Below, in pieces: positions 51,033 to 60,153 of a stretch of DNA of 64,000 nt (within the stretch, counting starts at the first letter, position 1; each line of letters begins with the position of its first letter). A program made the translations under genes and the position numbers. Source of the stretch: Mollicutes bacterium (GTDB lineage: Bacteria > Bacillota_I > Bacilli_A > Izemoplasmatales > Izemoplasmataceae); assembly GCA_003553945.1 (NCBI GenBank), contig PWEL01000038.1, positions 31,028 to 95,027 on the forward strand, in the 5' to 3' direction. The notes below the pieces were generated by a model that did not search any database, had not been told where the DNA came from, and was given only the letters and a program-made list of their open reading frames with translations.

Positions 51033-51061
51033 TTGGTTTATAGCGAAAAATAAGCTATAAT
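51033..51061 (+). promoter_or_regulatory. Sigma-A-type promoter for the RNase J gene
   Basis: TTGGTT (51033-51038) and TATAAT (51056-51061) are 17 nt apart on the plus strand, 35 nt before the ATG. AGGAGG precedes the start codon. Confidence 0.75.
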
Positions 51062-51096
51062 GGGGTGATTAGAAACAAACATAGGAGGACTCGATA

Positions 51097-52773
51097 ATGC
51101 AAAACCTTTTGAAAAAACACGAAGTCGGTGTGTTTGCATTAGGCGGTCTTGGTGAAGTAGGCAAGAACATGTACTGCGTGGAGTATCAGAATGAGATCAT
51201 CATCATTGATGCCGGCATCATGTTTCCTGACGACCATCTGCTCGGCATAGACTATGTCATCCCCGATTACACATATCTAAAGCAGAACGAGCACAAAATC
51301 AAGGCGCTTTTCATCACACACGGACACGAGGACCACATCGGAGGCATCCCGTGGCTCCTCCGGGAGATCAAGATCCCGAAGATCTACGCCAGCGGCATCG
51401 CCGTCGGCCTGATCAAGAACAAGATGCAGGAACACAGGGGGGTTCACTACAACCTCCTCGAATTCTTTGAAAACGACAGGATCCGCTTCAAGCATCTGAA
51501 AGTAGGCTTTTTCCGTACCAACCACTCCATCCCGGATTCCTACGGCATCGTCGTGAGTACCCCGCAAGGCAAGATCGTCCATACCAGCGATTTCACCTTC
51601 GACTTCACGCCCACAGGGCCGGACGCCGATTACGCAAAGATGGCGAGGCTCGGCAATGAAGGCGTCAAACTACTACTCAGCGACTCCACCAATGCCGAGA
51701 TTGAAACCTTCACCAAGAGCGAGACCACGATCAGCGAAAACATCAGGGACATCTTCTCCCGCATCAAGGGGCGCGCTGTCGTAGCGACATTCGCTTCCAA
51801 TATCCACCGCGTCCAGCAAATCGTCGAGGCGTCGATCGCCACCGACCGTAAGATCGCGGTCTTCGGCCGCAGCATGGAACGCACCATCGAAGTGGGCACG
51901 GAGATGGGCTATATCAAGGCGCCCCACGGCACCTTCGTCAGCGCCAAGGCCCTCAAGTATTTCAAGCCCCATGAGATCACCATCCTCTCCACAGGGTCGC
52001 AGGGCGAACCGTTCGCCGCCCTCTCCCGCATCGCCAACCGCACACACAAGCAGATCAAGATACAGCCCGGGGACACCGTCATATTCTCCTCGAGCCCCAT
52101 CCCCGGCAATCAACCGAGCATCAACAAGACCATCAATCAGCTCTTCCGTCAGGGCGCGAACGTCATCACGCACTCGCCGCTCACAGACACCCACACCAGC
52201 GGCCACGCCGGTTCCGAGGAGCTGAAACTCATGCTCAAGCTCATCAAGCCCTGTTTCTTCATGCCTGTACACGGGGAGCACCGCATGCTCAAGAAACATG
52301 CGGAGACCGCGCTATCCACCGGAGTGAAGAAAGGCAACGAATTCGTCCTCGACAACGGCGATGTCCTCGCCATCAGCAACAACAAGGCCCGCATCGCAGG
52401 CAATGTAGAGGCCTCGAGCGTCTTCATAGACGGCAAGGGCATCGGCGACATCGGCAACATCGTCCTGAAGGACAGAAAGATTCTGAGCGAGGACGGCCTT
52501 CTATCGGCGATCGTCACCATCGACGAGGAGAAGAACCGGACGATCGGCAAGAGCGTCATCGTCTCCAGGGGCTTCGTCTACATGAAGGACCACACCGCCC
52601 TCACCAAGGAGATCAGTCATATGGTCGACCAGCATGTCGACAATCTGCTCAAGAAGGAGAACAAACTCCACATCCACTCGCTGAAAAAGGAAATCATCCG
52701 GATTCTCAACCGCTACATCTACAACAAGACAGAACGCAACCCCATGATTCTCCCGGTCATCGTCACCGTCTGA
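51097..52773 (+). CDS. rnj: Ribonuclease J
   Basis: Metallo-beta-lactamase/beta-CASP nuclease for mRNA decay and rRNA maturation. It has 558 residues. Zinc motif HGHEDHIGG is near residue 75. LGGLGEVGKNMYCVEYQ starts the fold; the beta-CASP part carries STGSQGEPFAALSRIA and SSSPIPGNQ. The C-terminal HTSGHAGSEELKLMLKLIKPCFFMPVHGEHRMLKKHA supplies further ligands. The C-terminal domain is present. It is a single-gene plus-strand unit with its own promoter and a terminator. Confidence 0.96.
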   Translation: MQNLLKKHEVGVFALGGLGEVGKNMYCVEYQNEIIIIDAGIMFPDDHLLGIDYVIPDYTYLKQNEHKIKALFITHGHEDHIGGIPWLLREIKIPKIYASGIAVGLIKNKMQEHRGVHYNLLEFFENDRIRFKHLKVGFFRTNHSIPDSYGIVVSTPQGKIVHTSDFTFDFTPTGPDADYAKMARLGNEGVKLLLSDSTNAEIETFTKSETTISENIRDIFSRIKGRAVVATFASNIHRVQQIVEASIATDRKIAVFGRSMERTIEVGTEMGYIKAPHGTFVSAKALKYFKPHEITILSTGSQGEPFAALSRIANRTHKQIKIQPGDTVIFSSSPIPGNQPSINKTINQLFRQGANVITHSPLTDTHTSGHAGSEELKLMLKLIKPCFFMPVHGEHRMLKKHAETALSTGVKKGNEFVLDNGDVLAISNNKARIAGNVEASSVFIDGKGIGDIGNIVLKDRKILSEDGLLSAIVTIDEEKNRTIGKSVIVSRGFVYMKDHTALTKEISHMVDQHVDNLLKKENKLHIHSLKKEIIRILNRYIYNKTERNPMILPVIVTV

Positions 52774-52791
52774 ACACCTGCATACGCTAAA

Positions 52792-52825
52792 AAGACACCC
52801 CCTTCCATTGCGAAGGGGGTGTCTT
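52792..52825. terminator. Bidirectional terminator between rnj and the UbiA gene
   Basis: A 13-bp perfect inverted repeat AAGACACCCCCTT / AAGGGGGTGTCTT (52792-52804, 52813-52825) lies between converging genes. The minus side is followed by five T (good terminator for the UbiA gene); the plus side has a weaker T tract. Confidence 0.88.
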
Positions 52826-52841
52826 ATGTTGATGGTGAATA

Positions 52842-53732
52842 CTAAGCGGGCATCTGCCAGAGAACCCAGGATGCGGCGAGCACCTGGACAGTCACAGCCA
52901 CGATGGCAGTGCCCACGAAGGTCACAAGCCGATGTCTGAACAAGGAACTCGACCTGAGGAGCACAACGCTTAAGACGACAGCGATGATGAGCGCATTGAC
53001 GGTGATGGGCACAGGTAGGACAACATTCAAGACGATGAGGGAGACACCCAGCAGGCCCACCACCAGCCATCCCGCGCTTCTCACCCCGAACAGCACGACC
53101 GACGTGCGCTTGCCGGTCCTTCTATCCGCCGGAGCGTCAGGGAGCGCGGTAGAGACAGCCAGCGCAAGCTGCGCCGGCAGAAGGACAAGAACGGGCGCCC
53201 ATGGTAGTGTTGCGAAGACGCCTCCTTGTGAAAAGAAAGCGAAAAGCGGCAAGACGATGCCGACCCCGACCATCTGCAGACTCTCGCCGAACCCCCGATA
53301 GGAGAGCTTTATGGGGGAGAAACTATACGCCTGAAGCAAAAGAATCCCGGACACCGCGAAAATGATCGGCCACGCGCTACCAATGCGGAAAGAGAGGAGC
53401 GAAGCGAGGGCGATCGTCACAAAAGCCATCACGATCGCGCCTGAGAAAAGCGCGCGTCTCGTGAGCCGCTCCTCGATCAGCACCCTCGATCCCCCTGTGA
53501 ACGCCGTGGGGGCGTCATTCTGTTTATCACTCCAATAATCAGCGACATCATTGGCATACACGATGAATAAATGCAGCGAAAGCCCCGCAACATGCACAAG
53601 GACGACCTGCAGCGCATCCAGTCCTCCGAAGGCATGCGCATACAGCGCATGCCCGAGGATCAAGGGCGGGAATATGAACATATGCGCGGGCAGCCTGCTC
53701 GCTTTAATCCAGTGAATAATCATACGAACCAC
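52842..53732 (-). CDS. UbiA family prenyltransferase (MenA-like)
   Basis: Integral membrane prenyltransferase, probably attaching a prenyl chain to a quinone precursor. It has 296 residues with about eight helices. The two Asp-rich motifs are YANDVADYWSDKQNDAPTAF (first, Mg-diphosphate binding) and ALPDAPADRRTGKRT (second). TGGSRVL after motif one is as in MenA. AGGTGG precedes the ATG by 5 nt. No other quinone biosynthesis gene is near, so the product might be demethylmenaquinone or another lipid. Confidence 0.82.
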   Translation of the reverse strand: MVRMIIHWIKASRLPAHMFIFPPLILGHALYAHAFGGLDALQVVLVHVAGLSLHLFIVYANDVADYWSDKQNDAPTAFTGGSRVLIEERLTRRALFSGAIVMAFVTIALASLLSFRIGSAWPIIFAVSGILLLQAYSFSPIKLSYRGFGESLQMVGVGIVLPLFAFFSQGGVFATLPWAPVLVLLPAQLALAVSTALPDAPADRRTGKRTSVVLFGVRSAGWLVVGLLGVSLIVLNVVLPVPITVNALIIAVVLSVVLLRSSSLFRHRLVTFVGTAIVAVTVQVLAASWVLWQMPA

Positions 53733-53781
53733 CTATCTCCATTAAAGCATATCATGATCAACATCTGGTGTGAGACGCATT

Positions 53782-53805
53782 AAAAAACCCCCGACGAACG
53801 GGGGT
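53782..53805 (-). terminator. Rho-independent terminator after the galactokinase-like gene
   Basis: Minus-strand stem ACCCCCG / CGGGGGT with a 5-nt loop (53787-53805) followed by six T, 12 nt after the gene's stop. Confidence 0.88.
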
Positions 53806-53817
53806 GGGATGAAAGCG

Positions 53818-54966
53818 TCACAGGTGGCGGATCGGACCGTCGGGAACAATCCGGAACGCCTCCATATGCTTGGACATGCGGATATGGAAACGGTATTTGA
53901 AAGACTCCGCATCAAGCGCCTCGTCAAATAGAGCGAGAACGACCGGCGTCGAGGAGAAGAAACTCCGTTTCGCACCGAGAGCGCCGGTCTCGACAGCCAT
54001 TTTCACCAGCGTCTCCTGGAAGCTGTTCGTCGCATCGAGAAGATGGTGCTGCGAATGGTGGGACTGGTCCATGAGGTCTCCGAGGATCACAGGCTCCCTG
54101 TCCTTGATCGATTCGATGCCTTGTGCGACCCTGTCGTTTTCAAAAACGACATGCTCGGCGTGCATCAAAGCCTTCCGGGACGATATGAACCGCTTGTAAT
54201 CTGTGAATGTCGCCACATCCAGGTCGCAGAGCGCCTCGATCTCCCTATATTCCCGGATGGCATCAAGCGCCTTGGAAAAAGCCCTTATATGCGAAGAGAG
54301 TTCCGGGTCGACAGCGAAAGCGGGCTGCTTGACGACGAACATCCAGAGCGCCACGTCCATATCTTCAAGAGAAAACGGCGTACCTTCAAGCCGCTTGGTG
54401 TCGATGGAAAGCACGCTCCCTTCCGTTCCGAAGAAGGCCGCATAAAGCGGGGAGACAGTCGTCTTATGCCCCAGGACGGCGTCCCTGGCATGCAGGCTGT
54501 AGCGCACCTTCTTTTCCCGGGACAACCGGAAGTCGTTTGAAACATCCACAATCTCCGCAAAAAGCGATAAGAGCGTGGGCGCGATGAAGACGTTCATCTC
54601 CTCGGCGAGGGAGGTCATGAACGTTATGTTGAGCCCGTTCTCCATGGTATGCCCCTCGTACTGGCATTTACTCAGGAAAGCGGCGAAGACATTATAAAGA
54701 GAGTTCTCATGGGTGATGTTCAAATGCCGCATGTCGATCGTCGCCGACGCTTCCTTTCCGAAAAGGGACATATCGAACACAGTCGTGAAATCATCCCTCA
54801 CACTGACCGCCGCGTAGACGCCGAGCGAAGTGTTCAAGGTGAGCGTCGTCCCTCCGCCATAGTCGCAGTAGTCTCCGAGAAGATTTACGGGAATCGGTGC
54901 ATAGAACTGAGATGCCGGCACCCGGTTGAAAGTGTTCTTGTGGCGTTCGGAAAGTCTTTCCTTCAC
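53818..54966 (-). CDS. Galactokinase-like GHMP protein with degenerate catalytic motifs
   Basis: 382 residues, GTG start at 54966 (GGAGG 7 nt upstream). The N-terminus resembles galactokinase: APIPVNLLGDYCDYGGG, corresponding to the RVNLIGEHTDYNGG sugar-binding motif with several substitutions. The ATP loop expected around residue 125 (PxGxGLSSSAAL) is absent; the sequence is FMTSLAEEMNVFIAP. Motif 3 (TGAGFGGC) is replaced by LGAKRSFFSSTP after SHHSQHHLLDATN. The fold is likely kept but kinase activity is unlikely. Regulatory pseudokinases of this family are known in yeast (Gal3). No galactose genes are nearby. The preceding exonuclease-like gene ends 23 nt upstream. Confidence 0.72.
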   Translation of the reverse strand: MKERLSERHKNTFNRVPASQFYAPIPVNLLGDYCDYGGGTTLTLNTSLGVYAAVSVRDDFTTVFDMSLFGKEASATIDMRHLNITHENSLYNVFAAFLSKCQYEGHTMENGLNITFMTSLAEEMNVFIAPTLLSLFAEIVDVSNDFRLSREKKVRYSLHARDAVLGHKTTVSPLYAAFFGTEGSVLSIDTKRLEGTPFSLEDMDVALWMFVVKQPAFAVDPELSSHIRAFSKALDAIREYREIEALCDLDVATFTDYKRFISSRKALMHAEHVVFENDRVAQGIESIKDREPVILGDLMDQSHHSQHHLLDATNSFQETLVKMAVETGALGAKRSFFSSTPVVLALFDEALDAESFKYRFHIRMSKHMEAFRIVPDGPIRHL

Positions 54967-54990
54967 AAAATCCCCTCCCGTCGGGGTTTT
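54967..54990 (-). promoter_or_regulatory. Hairpin covering the ribosome-binding site of the galactokinase-like gene
   Basis: On the minus strand AAAACCCC pairs with GGGGATTTT (one bulged A) across a 7-nt loop. The 3' arm contains the AGGGG that should serve the GTG start at 54966. The T tract could also make it a weak terminator of the exonuclease gene. Confidence 0.55.
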
Positions 54991-55843
54991 AGATATTCAG
55001 CGTCTCGTTAGCGTTTACAAGCGCTTGGAAACCATAGAACACGGCCCGTGTCATGCGCGCAACCTCGAGCGCATCATGCAGTTGGTTCTCCTTTTCGTAA
55101 CCGTACGCCTTGTAGGCCTTGAAAAGACCTATGTCATTTTTCCGGCGGAGATAGTTCTTATGCAGTGAAAGCAGGTCGACGAAGCGCGTCGCATCATCCA
55201 GCGAGAGCACGTCATTGATCTCATAGGCCTCTTTCAGTGAAAGGCTGTCGTTGCGGCCCCATACGATGACTGCGGGGCGGTAGGTGGCGAGCACTTCCTT
55301 GAAATGTTCGTAGAATTCTGAAAAATCGATGCCCTCATCGACATCGTCCTGGGAGACGCCCAGGAATTTCTTGGTGCGGAGGCTGACCTTCTCATGACGC
55401 GTAGGTCTTATATAACGGCTGTAGGTCTGGACGACCTTCCCTGTGGCATCCTCGAGGATGTATCCCGCCTGGATGATCTCCTGGATGAAATCATCATCCT
55501 TGCGATAGGGATGCATGCTCATCTCCAGATCGAGGAAGAGCTTGACGCCGAGACTGTTGACAAAGCGTGCGAGTTCACATCGCATGCGGCGCTGTGAATA
55601 GAGGGTCCGCGGACGCCTCCCCGGCTGCTCGATGCGGTAGACATCCTTGATGGGCCATTGGAGTCTCCCGCGGCGCCGCCTCGGCGCCTTTGCAAGCAGG
55701 GCGATAAAATTCCCCGGACGCAGGAAGGGAGAGAAACGCTGATACATAGCGCGTTGAAAATAATACCGCCGTCGCCGGCCCTTATGGGTGAATGTTATTG
55801 TGCGGCTTTTCTCATCGACCGTATGGATTCTTCCGTAATGCAT
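54989..55843 (-). CDS. DEDD exonuclease-like protein with basic N-terminal domain
   Basis: 284 residues from ATG at 55843, 5 nt after the uvrC stop, with AAGGTG upstream. Residues about 1-95 form a very Arg/Lys-rich domain (KGRRRRYYFQ, APRRRRGRLQW). Residues about 100-275 resemble DnaQ/KapD-like 3'-5' exonucleases: motif I FLDLEMS (Asp105, Glu107), motif II VIVWGRNDSLSL, motif III LHDALEVARMTRAVF. In motif III the usual H-x-A-x-x-D places Val where the last catalytic Asp should be, with Glu beside it. Activity is therefore uncertain. Nucleic-acid binding is likely from the basic domain. Linked to uvrC by position. Confidence 0.72.
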   Translation of the reverse strand: MHYGRIHTVDEKSRTITFTHKGRRRRYYFQRAMYQRFSPFLRPGNFIALLAKAPRRRRGRLQWPIKDVYRIEQPGRRPRTLYSQRRMRCELARFVNSLGVKLFLDLEMSMHPYRKDDDFIQEIIQAGYILEDATGKVVQTYSRYIRPTRHEKVSLRTKKFLGVSQDDVDEGIDFSEFYEHFKEVLATYRPAVIVWGRNDSLSLKEAYEINDVLSLDDATRFVDLLSLHKNYLRRKNDIGLFKAYKAYGYEKENQLHDALEVARMTRAVFYGFQALVNANETLNI

Positions 55844-55847
55844 GCAA

Positions 55848-57608
55848 TCACCTTTGCAGGGTTTTGTCCAGATGCGCCTTGATGGCATCGATGGTCGTCT
55901 TGGGAATTCCGAGCTCCCGGAGCTCTTCATCAGGCGCTTCATAGATGTTCTCTATAGTCCTGAACGTTCTGAGGAGCTTCTTCTTCCTCACCGGTCCGAC
56001 GCCCTCGATATCGTCGAGGACGCTTTCGAAGACGCCTTTTTCACGTAGATTGCGGTGGAACGTCGTCGCGAAGCGATGAGCCTCCTCCTGGATGGAGGTG
56101 AGGAAATGGAAGAGGCGGCTCTGCTTCTCGAGCTCGATGATGCCGTGATTCTCATCGATCAGATGCGATGTCCGATGGTCCTCGCCTTTGACAAGCCCGG
56201 CGAGCGGAACACTGACCTCAAGCGCATCCAGCACTTTTCTCGCAGCGTTCATCTGCTGGATGCCGCCGTCGACGAGGACAAGGTCCGGAAGGGCGGCGTC
56301 CTCTAAAAGCAGCCGGCGGTAGCGGCGATAGATGACCTCTTTCATCTGTTCTACGTCGCTTTCCCCTTCGAGCTTGAACTTACGATACTCGTGCTTGCTC
56401 GGTCGGCCGTTCTCGAACACCACGACGGCGCTCACCGCGTTCGAACCGAAAAGATGCGCGTTGTCAAAGGCCTCGATGCGATACGGCACGTCGATCTCGA
56501 GCGTCTCGGCGAGCTCCTCGAGAACGCCGAATGTCTTCTTCTCGGCTTGTTCGGCCTTTTGGCGCTCGTTCTTCAGTGTCTCCCCGGCGTTGACGACAGC
56601 GAGGTCGAGGAGTTTCTTCTTCACACCCCGGCTGGGTGTCTTGATATCAGCCTCGAACAAGGACTGCAGCTCTTTGATTGACTCGCCGGCGTTTATGAAA
56701 ATCTCGCGAGGAATCGGATAGGTCGTATAGAACTGGCCTAGATAATCCCTCACTGCATCGATGGGATCGCCGTGATAAGCCATGATGCGGTCGTCCTTCG
56801 CTGTAATGCGGCCGTGCCGCACAAAGACGAGGGAGAGCGCGACGTAGGATGCGTCGGTGGCGATGCCGATGATATCCCGGCTCACTGAATCATTGAAATG
56901 CACGGCCTGTTTCGTCTGCGTGGTCGTCTTGATGGCATCGATGGTCTCCTTGTATTCCTGGGCGCGTTCAAACTCGAGATTGTCGCTCGCGGCGTGCATC
57001 TTCTCTTCAAGGTCATCGATGACGGGCTTGGTGTGCCCTTTGAGAAACCGTCGGATCTTCTTCTCGATCTCACGGTAGGTTGTCTGTTCGACGTGTTTTA
57101 TGCAAGGGCCGAGGCACTGGCCGAGATGATAGTAGAGACAGGGCTCATCGGGAAGCCTCTGGCACTTCCTGAGCGGATAGAGCTTGTTGAGGAGCCGCAA
57201 GGTATCACGTGCGGCTTTTACATTCGGATAGGGTCCGAACAAGCGGTGGCGGTTCTTCTTCTTGACCCGCCGGGTGACGATGAGCTTGGGGTGTTTCTCG
57301 TTTGTCATCTCTATATAGGGGTAGGACTTGTCATCGGTGAGGAGCACATTGTAGCGCGGCTGATGTTTCTTGATCAGGTCGAGTTCGAGGATGAGCGCTT
57401 CAAGTTCCGTATGCGTGACGATATAATCGAAATCATCGACATGCGAGAGCATCTTCGTCGTCTTGTAGTCGTGGGAGCCTGTGAAATAGCTCAAAAGACG
57501 GTTTCTGAGGCTCTTCGCCTTGCCGACGTAGATGACCTTGCCGCGGTGGTCCTTCATCTGATAGGACCCCGGTTTTTTAGGGACTTGTTTCAGTTTCTCC
57601 TTGAGCAT
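55848..57608 (-). CDS. uvrC: Excinuclease ABC subunit C
   Basis: Makes both incisions in nucleotide excision repair. It has 586 residues. The N-terminal GIY-YIG nuclease is GSYQMKDHRGKVIYVGKAKSLRNRL in outline, with Tyr and Arg present. CQRLPDEPCLYYHLGQCLGPC is the cysteine cluster. The central UVR motif is EEKMHAASDNLEFERAQEY. The C-terminal endonuclease (RIEAFDNAHLFGSNAVSA, VLVDGGIQQ) and the helix-hairpin-helix (IEGVGPVRKKKLLRTF) follow. It is separated from rbfA by a terminator. Confidence 0.96.
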   Translation of the reverse strand: MLKEKLKQVPKKPGSYQMKDHRGKVIYVGKAKSLRNRLLSYFTGSHDYKTTKMLSHVDDFDYIVTHTELEALILELDLIKKHQPRYNVLLTDDKSYPYIEMTNEKHPKLIVTRRVKKKNRHRLFGPYPNVKAARDTLRLLNKLYPLRKCQRLPDEPCLYYHLGQCLGPCIKHVEQTTYREIEKKIRRFLKGHTKPVIDDLEEKMHAASDNLEFERAQEYKETIDAIKTTTQTKQAVHFNDSVSRDIIGIATDASYVALSLVFVRHGRITAKDDRIMAYHGDPIDAVRDYLGQFYTTYPIPREIFINAGESIKELQSLFEADIKTPSRGVKKKLLDLAVVNAGETLKNERQKAEQAEKKTFGVLEELAETLEIDVPYRIEAFDNAHLFGSNAVSAVVVFENGRPSKHEYRKFKLEGESDVEQMKEVIYRRYRRLLLEDAALPDLVLVDGGIQQMNAARKVLDALEVSVPLAGLVKGEDHRTSHLIDENHGIIELEKQSRLFHFLTSIQEEAHRFATTFHRNLREKGVFESVLDDIEGVGPVRKKKLLRTFRTIENIYEAPDEELRELGIPKTTIDAIKAHLDKTLQR

Positions 57609-57630
57609 GGTATCGCCTTCTTCTTAAAAG

Positions 57631-57658
57631 AATAAAAGCGATGGTCATCGCTTTTATT
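57631..57658 (-). terminator. Terminator at the end of the rimP-rbfA operon
   Basis: A 13-bp perfect stem AATAAAAGCGATG / CATCGCTTTTATT with a 2-nt spacer overlaps the rbfA stop codon (57654-57656). On the minus strand it ends in a T-rich tract. It can act in both directions. Confidence 0.88.
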
Positions 57659-57998
57659 CGTCGTTCATGACTTTTTTGAGGCCCTCCCTGATGCGTTCGG
57701 AACGTTCGAGGGACTCATCATAACGGAATCTGAGCTGGGGCATCTTGCGGATGTCGACGCGCTGCGCGAGCGCAGTCCGGATGAAGGAATGCGAACGCTC
57801 GAGCGCTTTCTGAGCGGTCTCCCGCTTGGTGCCGGCATCCTCAAAGACGGTGTAGTGGATGGTAAGATAGGAAAGGTCGTTCGTCAGATCGACATCGGAG
57901 ATAGTGATGAACCCGATGTCGGGGTCTTTCATCTCTTCCCGGAGGATCTCGGTAAGTGCGTGGTGGAGATCGGATTCCAGACGTTTGATGTTCGCCAT
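57654..57998 (-). CDS. rbfA: Ribosome-binding factor A
   Basis: Late 30S maturation factor. It has 114 residues: IKRLESDLHHALTEILREEMKDP and ITISDVDLTNDLSYLTIHYTV, then KALERSHSFIRTALAQRVDIRKMPQLRFRYDESLE, all canonical. Its start overlaps the infB stop by one base (TAATG). Last gene of the rimP-nusA-ylxR-ylxQ-infB-rbfA operon. Confidence 0.95.
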   Translation of the reverse strand: MANIKRLESDLHHALTEILREEMKDPDIGFITISDVDLTNDLSYLTIHYTVFEDAGTKRETAQKALERSHSFIRTALAQRVDIRKMPQLRFRYDESLERSERIREGLKKVMNDE

Positions 57999-59845
57999 TA
58001 GATTTTAACCTCCCTCATCACGGATGCTTCTATTGTATCACCGATCTTGATATCGTTGAAATTGTCGACCATGATGCCGCATTCATACCCCTGGCTGACC
58101 TCCTTGGCATCGTCCTTGAAGCGCTTGAGGCTTGCGAGGGAGCCTTCATAGACGACGACGCCGTCCCTAAGGACCCGGACATTGGAGTCGCGCTTGATGG
58201 TGCCGTCCGTCACGTAGCATCCCGCGACAGTGCCGAGCTTGGAGATCTTGAAGGTCTCTCTGACTTCCGCCTGACCGATGACGACTTCCTCGTACTCGGG
58301 GTCAAGCAGTCCCCTGAGGGCGTTCTCGATATCTTCAAGAGCCTTGTATATGACTGTGTAGAGCCGGATGTCGACACCTTTCTCTCGCGCGACATCCCGC
58401 ACTGAGGCGGACGGGCGGACATTGAAACCGAGAATGACCGCGCTCGATGCGACAGCGAGGGTGACATCTGTCTCCGTGATCGTACCTACGCTGGCACGGA
58501 TCACATCGATGTCAGCGCCTTCGACTTCAATATTCTGAAGCGAAGATCGAAGCGCCCCGATAGATCCGTGCGTATCACCTTTTATGATGACGCGCAGTTC
58601 CTTACGGTCCTTTTCCCCCATGCTCTTGAACATCTCCTCAAGAGAGAGGGCCTTATCGCCCCTGTCTTCCTTGACGATCTGATAAGCACGTTCTTTAGCG
58701 ATGCGACGCGCTTCTTTCTCATCATCGAAGACTTTGAACGGATCGCCGGCCTCCGGTACGTCATTGAGACCGATGACCTCTACCGGCTGTGAAGGCGCCG
58801 CGTTACTGACCTGGCGGCCGAAGTCATCAGTCATCGCCCGCACGCGGCCATGAGTGCCGCCGACAACGAGCGTATCCCCGGTCTTGAGGGTTCCGTTACG
58901 AACGAGAAGCGTCGCGACCGGGCCCTTGCCTTTATCAAGTTCGCTTTCGACGACTGTCCCCGAGGCCTCGCGGTTCGGGTTGGCCTTGAACTCCTCCACC
59001 TCGGCGGTGAGGAGCAGCATCTCGAGAAGCTCATCCACGCCTTCTCCGTTCAGCGCGGACATCTCGACAAATATGGTGTCCCCGCCCCAGTCCTCGGGAA
59101 GGAGTTCGAACTCCGTGAGCTCCTGTTTGATCCTTTCAGGGTTGGCGCCGGGCATGTCCATCTTGTTCAATGCGACGATGATAGGACATCCGGCGGCCTT
59201 GGCGTGATCGATCGCTTCCCTGGTCTGCGGCATGACACCATCGTCGGCGGCGATGACAAGCACGGCGATATCAGTGATGGAGGCGCCGCGCGCACGCATC
59301 TCCGTGAAAGCCGCGTGTCCCGGGGTGTCGATGAACGTAATGGTGCCGGCCTCGCTCATATAGCGATAAGCACCGATGTGCTGGGTGATGCCGCCGGCCT
59401 CGCCGGCAACGACCCTCGCATTACGGATGGTATCGAGAAGCGTCGTCTTTCCGTGGTCGACATGCCCCATGACTGTGACGACAGGAGGGCGTATCTCGAG
59501 GTTCGCTTCATCGTCCTCCTGTTCGAAGACGTCGAAATTGACAGGGTCGACTGTCTTGTCCTCTTCCACGTTCTTGTCGTACTCAAGGGCGATCAGCTCG
59601 ACAGTCTCTTTGTCGAGGGACTGATTCTGAGTCGCCATGATACCGAGCGCCATGGCCTTCTTGATGATATCATTGACACCCACGCCGATCTGCTGGGCGA
59701 GATCGGCGACAGTCATGTCCTGAGTGAAGGTGACCGGCCCTTCTTTGATTTTCTGCCGCTTTTTGCGCGGCGCTTGGCGCTGGCTTGACGTATTCTGTTT
59801 TCTACGCGTGTTTCTGCGTTGGTTATTCCGTTTTTTTCTTGCCAT
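57998..59845 (-). CDS. infB: Translation initiation factor IF-2 (short form)
   Basis: GTPase that places formyl-Met-tRNA on the ribosome. Its 615 residues place it with the short N-terminal versions seen in Mollicutes and some Bacillota. A basic start (about 1-35) precedes the IF2_N domain ([22 protein letters not shown]). G motifs are [20 protein letters not shown] and NKMD. Domains II-IV follow, ending in [24 protein letters not shown] precedes the ATG. Confidence 0.96.
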   Translation of the reverse strand: MARKKRNNQRRNTRRKQNTSSQRQAPRKKRQKIKEGPVTFTQDMTVADLAQQIGVGVNDIIKKAMALGIMATQNQSLDKETVELIALEYDKNVEEDKTVDPVNFDVFEQEDDEANLEIRPPVVTVMGHVDHGKTTLLDTIRNARVVAGEAGGITQHIGAYRYMSEAGTITFIDTPGHAAFTEMRARGASITDIAVLVIAADDGVMPQTREAIDHAKAAGCPIIVALNKMDMPGANPERIKQELTEFELLPEDWGGDTIFVEMSALNGEGVDELLEMLLLTAEVEEFKANPNREASGTVVESELDKGKGPVATLLVRNGTLKTGDTLVVGGTHGRVRAMTDDFGRQVSNAAPSQPVEVIGLNDVPEAGDPFKVFDDEKEARRIAKERAYQIVKEDRGDKALSLEEMFKSMGEKDRKELRVIIKGDTHGSIGALRSSLQNIEVEGADIDVIRASVGTITETDVTLAVASSAVILGFNVRPSASVRDVAREKGVDIRLYTVIYKALEDIENALRGLLDPEYEEVVIGQAEVRETFKISKLGTVAGCYVTDGTIKRDSNVRVLRDGVVVYEGSLASLKRFKDDAKEVSQGYECGIMVDNFNDIKIGDTIEASVMREVKI

Positions 59846-59859
59846 GAAAACACCTCTTT

Positions 59860-60153
59860 CTACTGCATGCGTCGCAGAGGGTCTGTGAACATAGAATCGG
59901 CGATCGCGCAGACTTTTGTATGGGGGTTGCCCGTCGAGCGACTCAATGCATCGCTGGTGTAGTCATCGATGAGCGTCGCCCGGTATGTATTGGTTTTATC
60001 GTGCATTTTTTTCGTGAGATTCGCACCGGCGTCGCTTGCTAGGAACACACACACATCACTCTTCGTTTTGATCAAAGAGAGCACGGCATCGCTTCCGAAA
60101 TGGACGACACCCTTTCGGCGTGCGAAACCGAGCAGCGTGAGCGGATCAGGCAT
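59860..60153 (-). CDS. ylxQ: YlxQ, L7Ae-family RNA-binding protein
   Basis: 97 residues from ATG at 60153 (8-nt overlap ATGCCTGA with ylxR); an ATG at 60177 is a possible alternative. The start [24 protein letters not shown] and [17 protein letters not shown] match L7Ae/YlxQ proteins that bind kink-turn RNA. Its location between ylxR and infB is conserved in Bacillota. Exact RNA target unknown. Confidence 0.88.
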   Translation of the reverse strand: MPDPLTLLGFARRKGVVHFGSDAVLSLIKTKSDVCVFLASDAGANLTKKMHDKTNTYRATLIDDYTSDALSRSTGNPHTKVCAIADSMFTDPLRRMQ

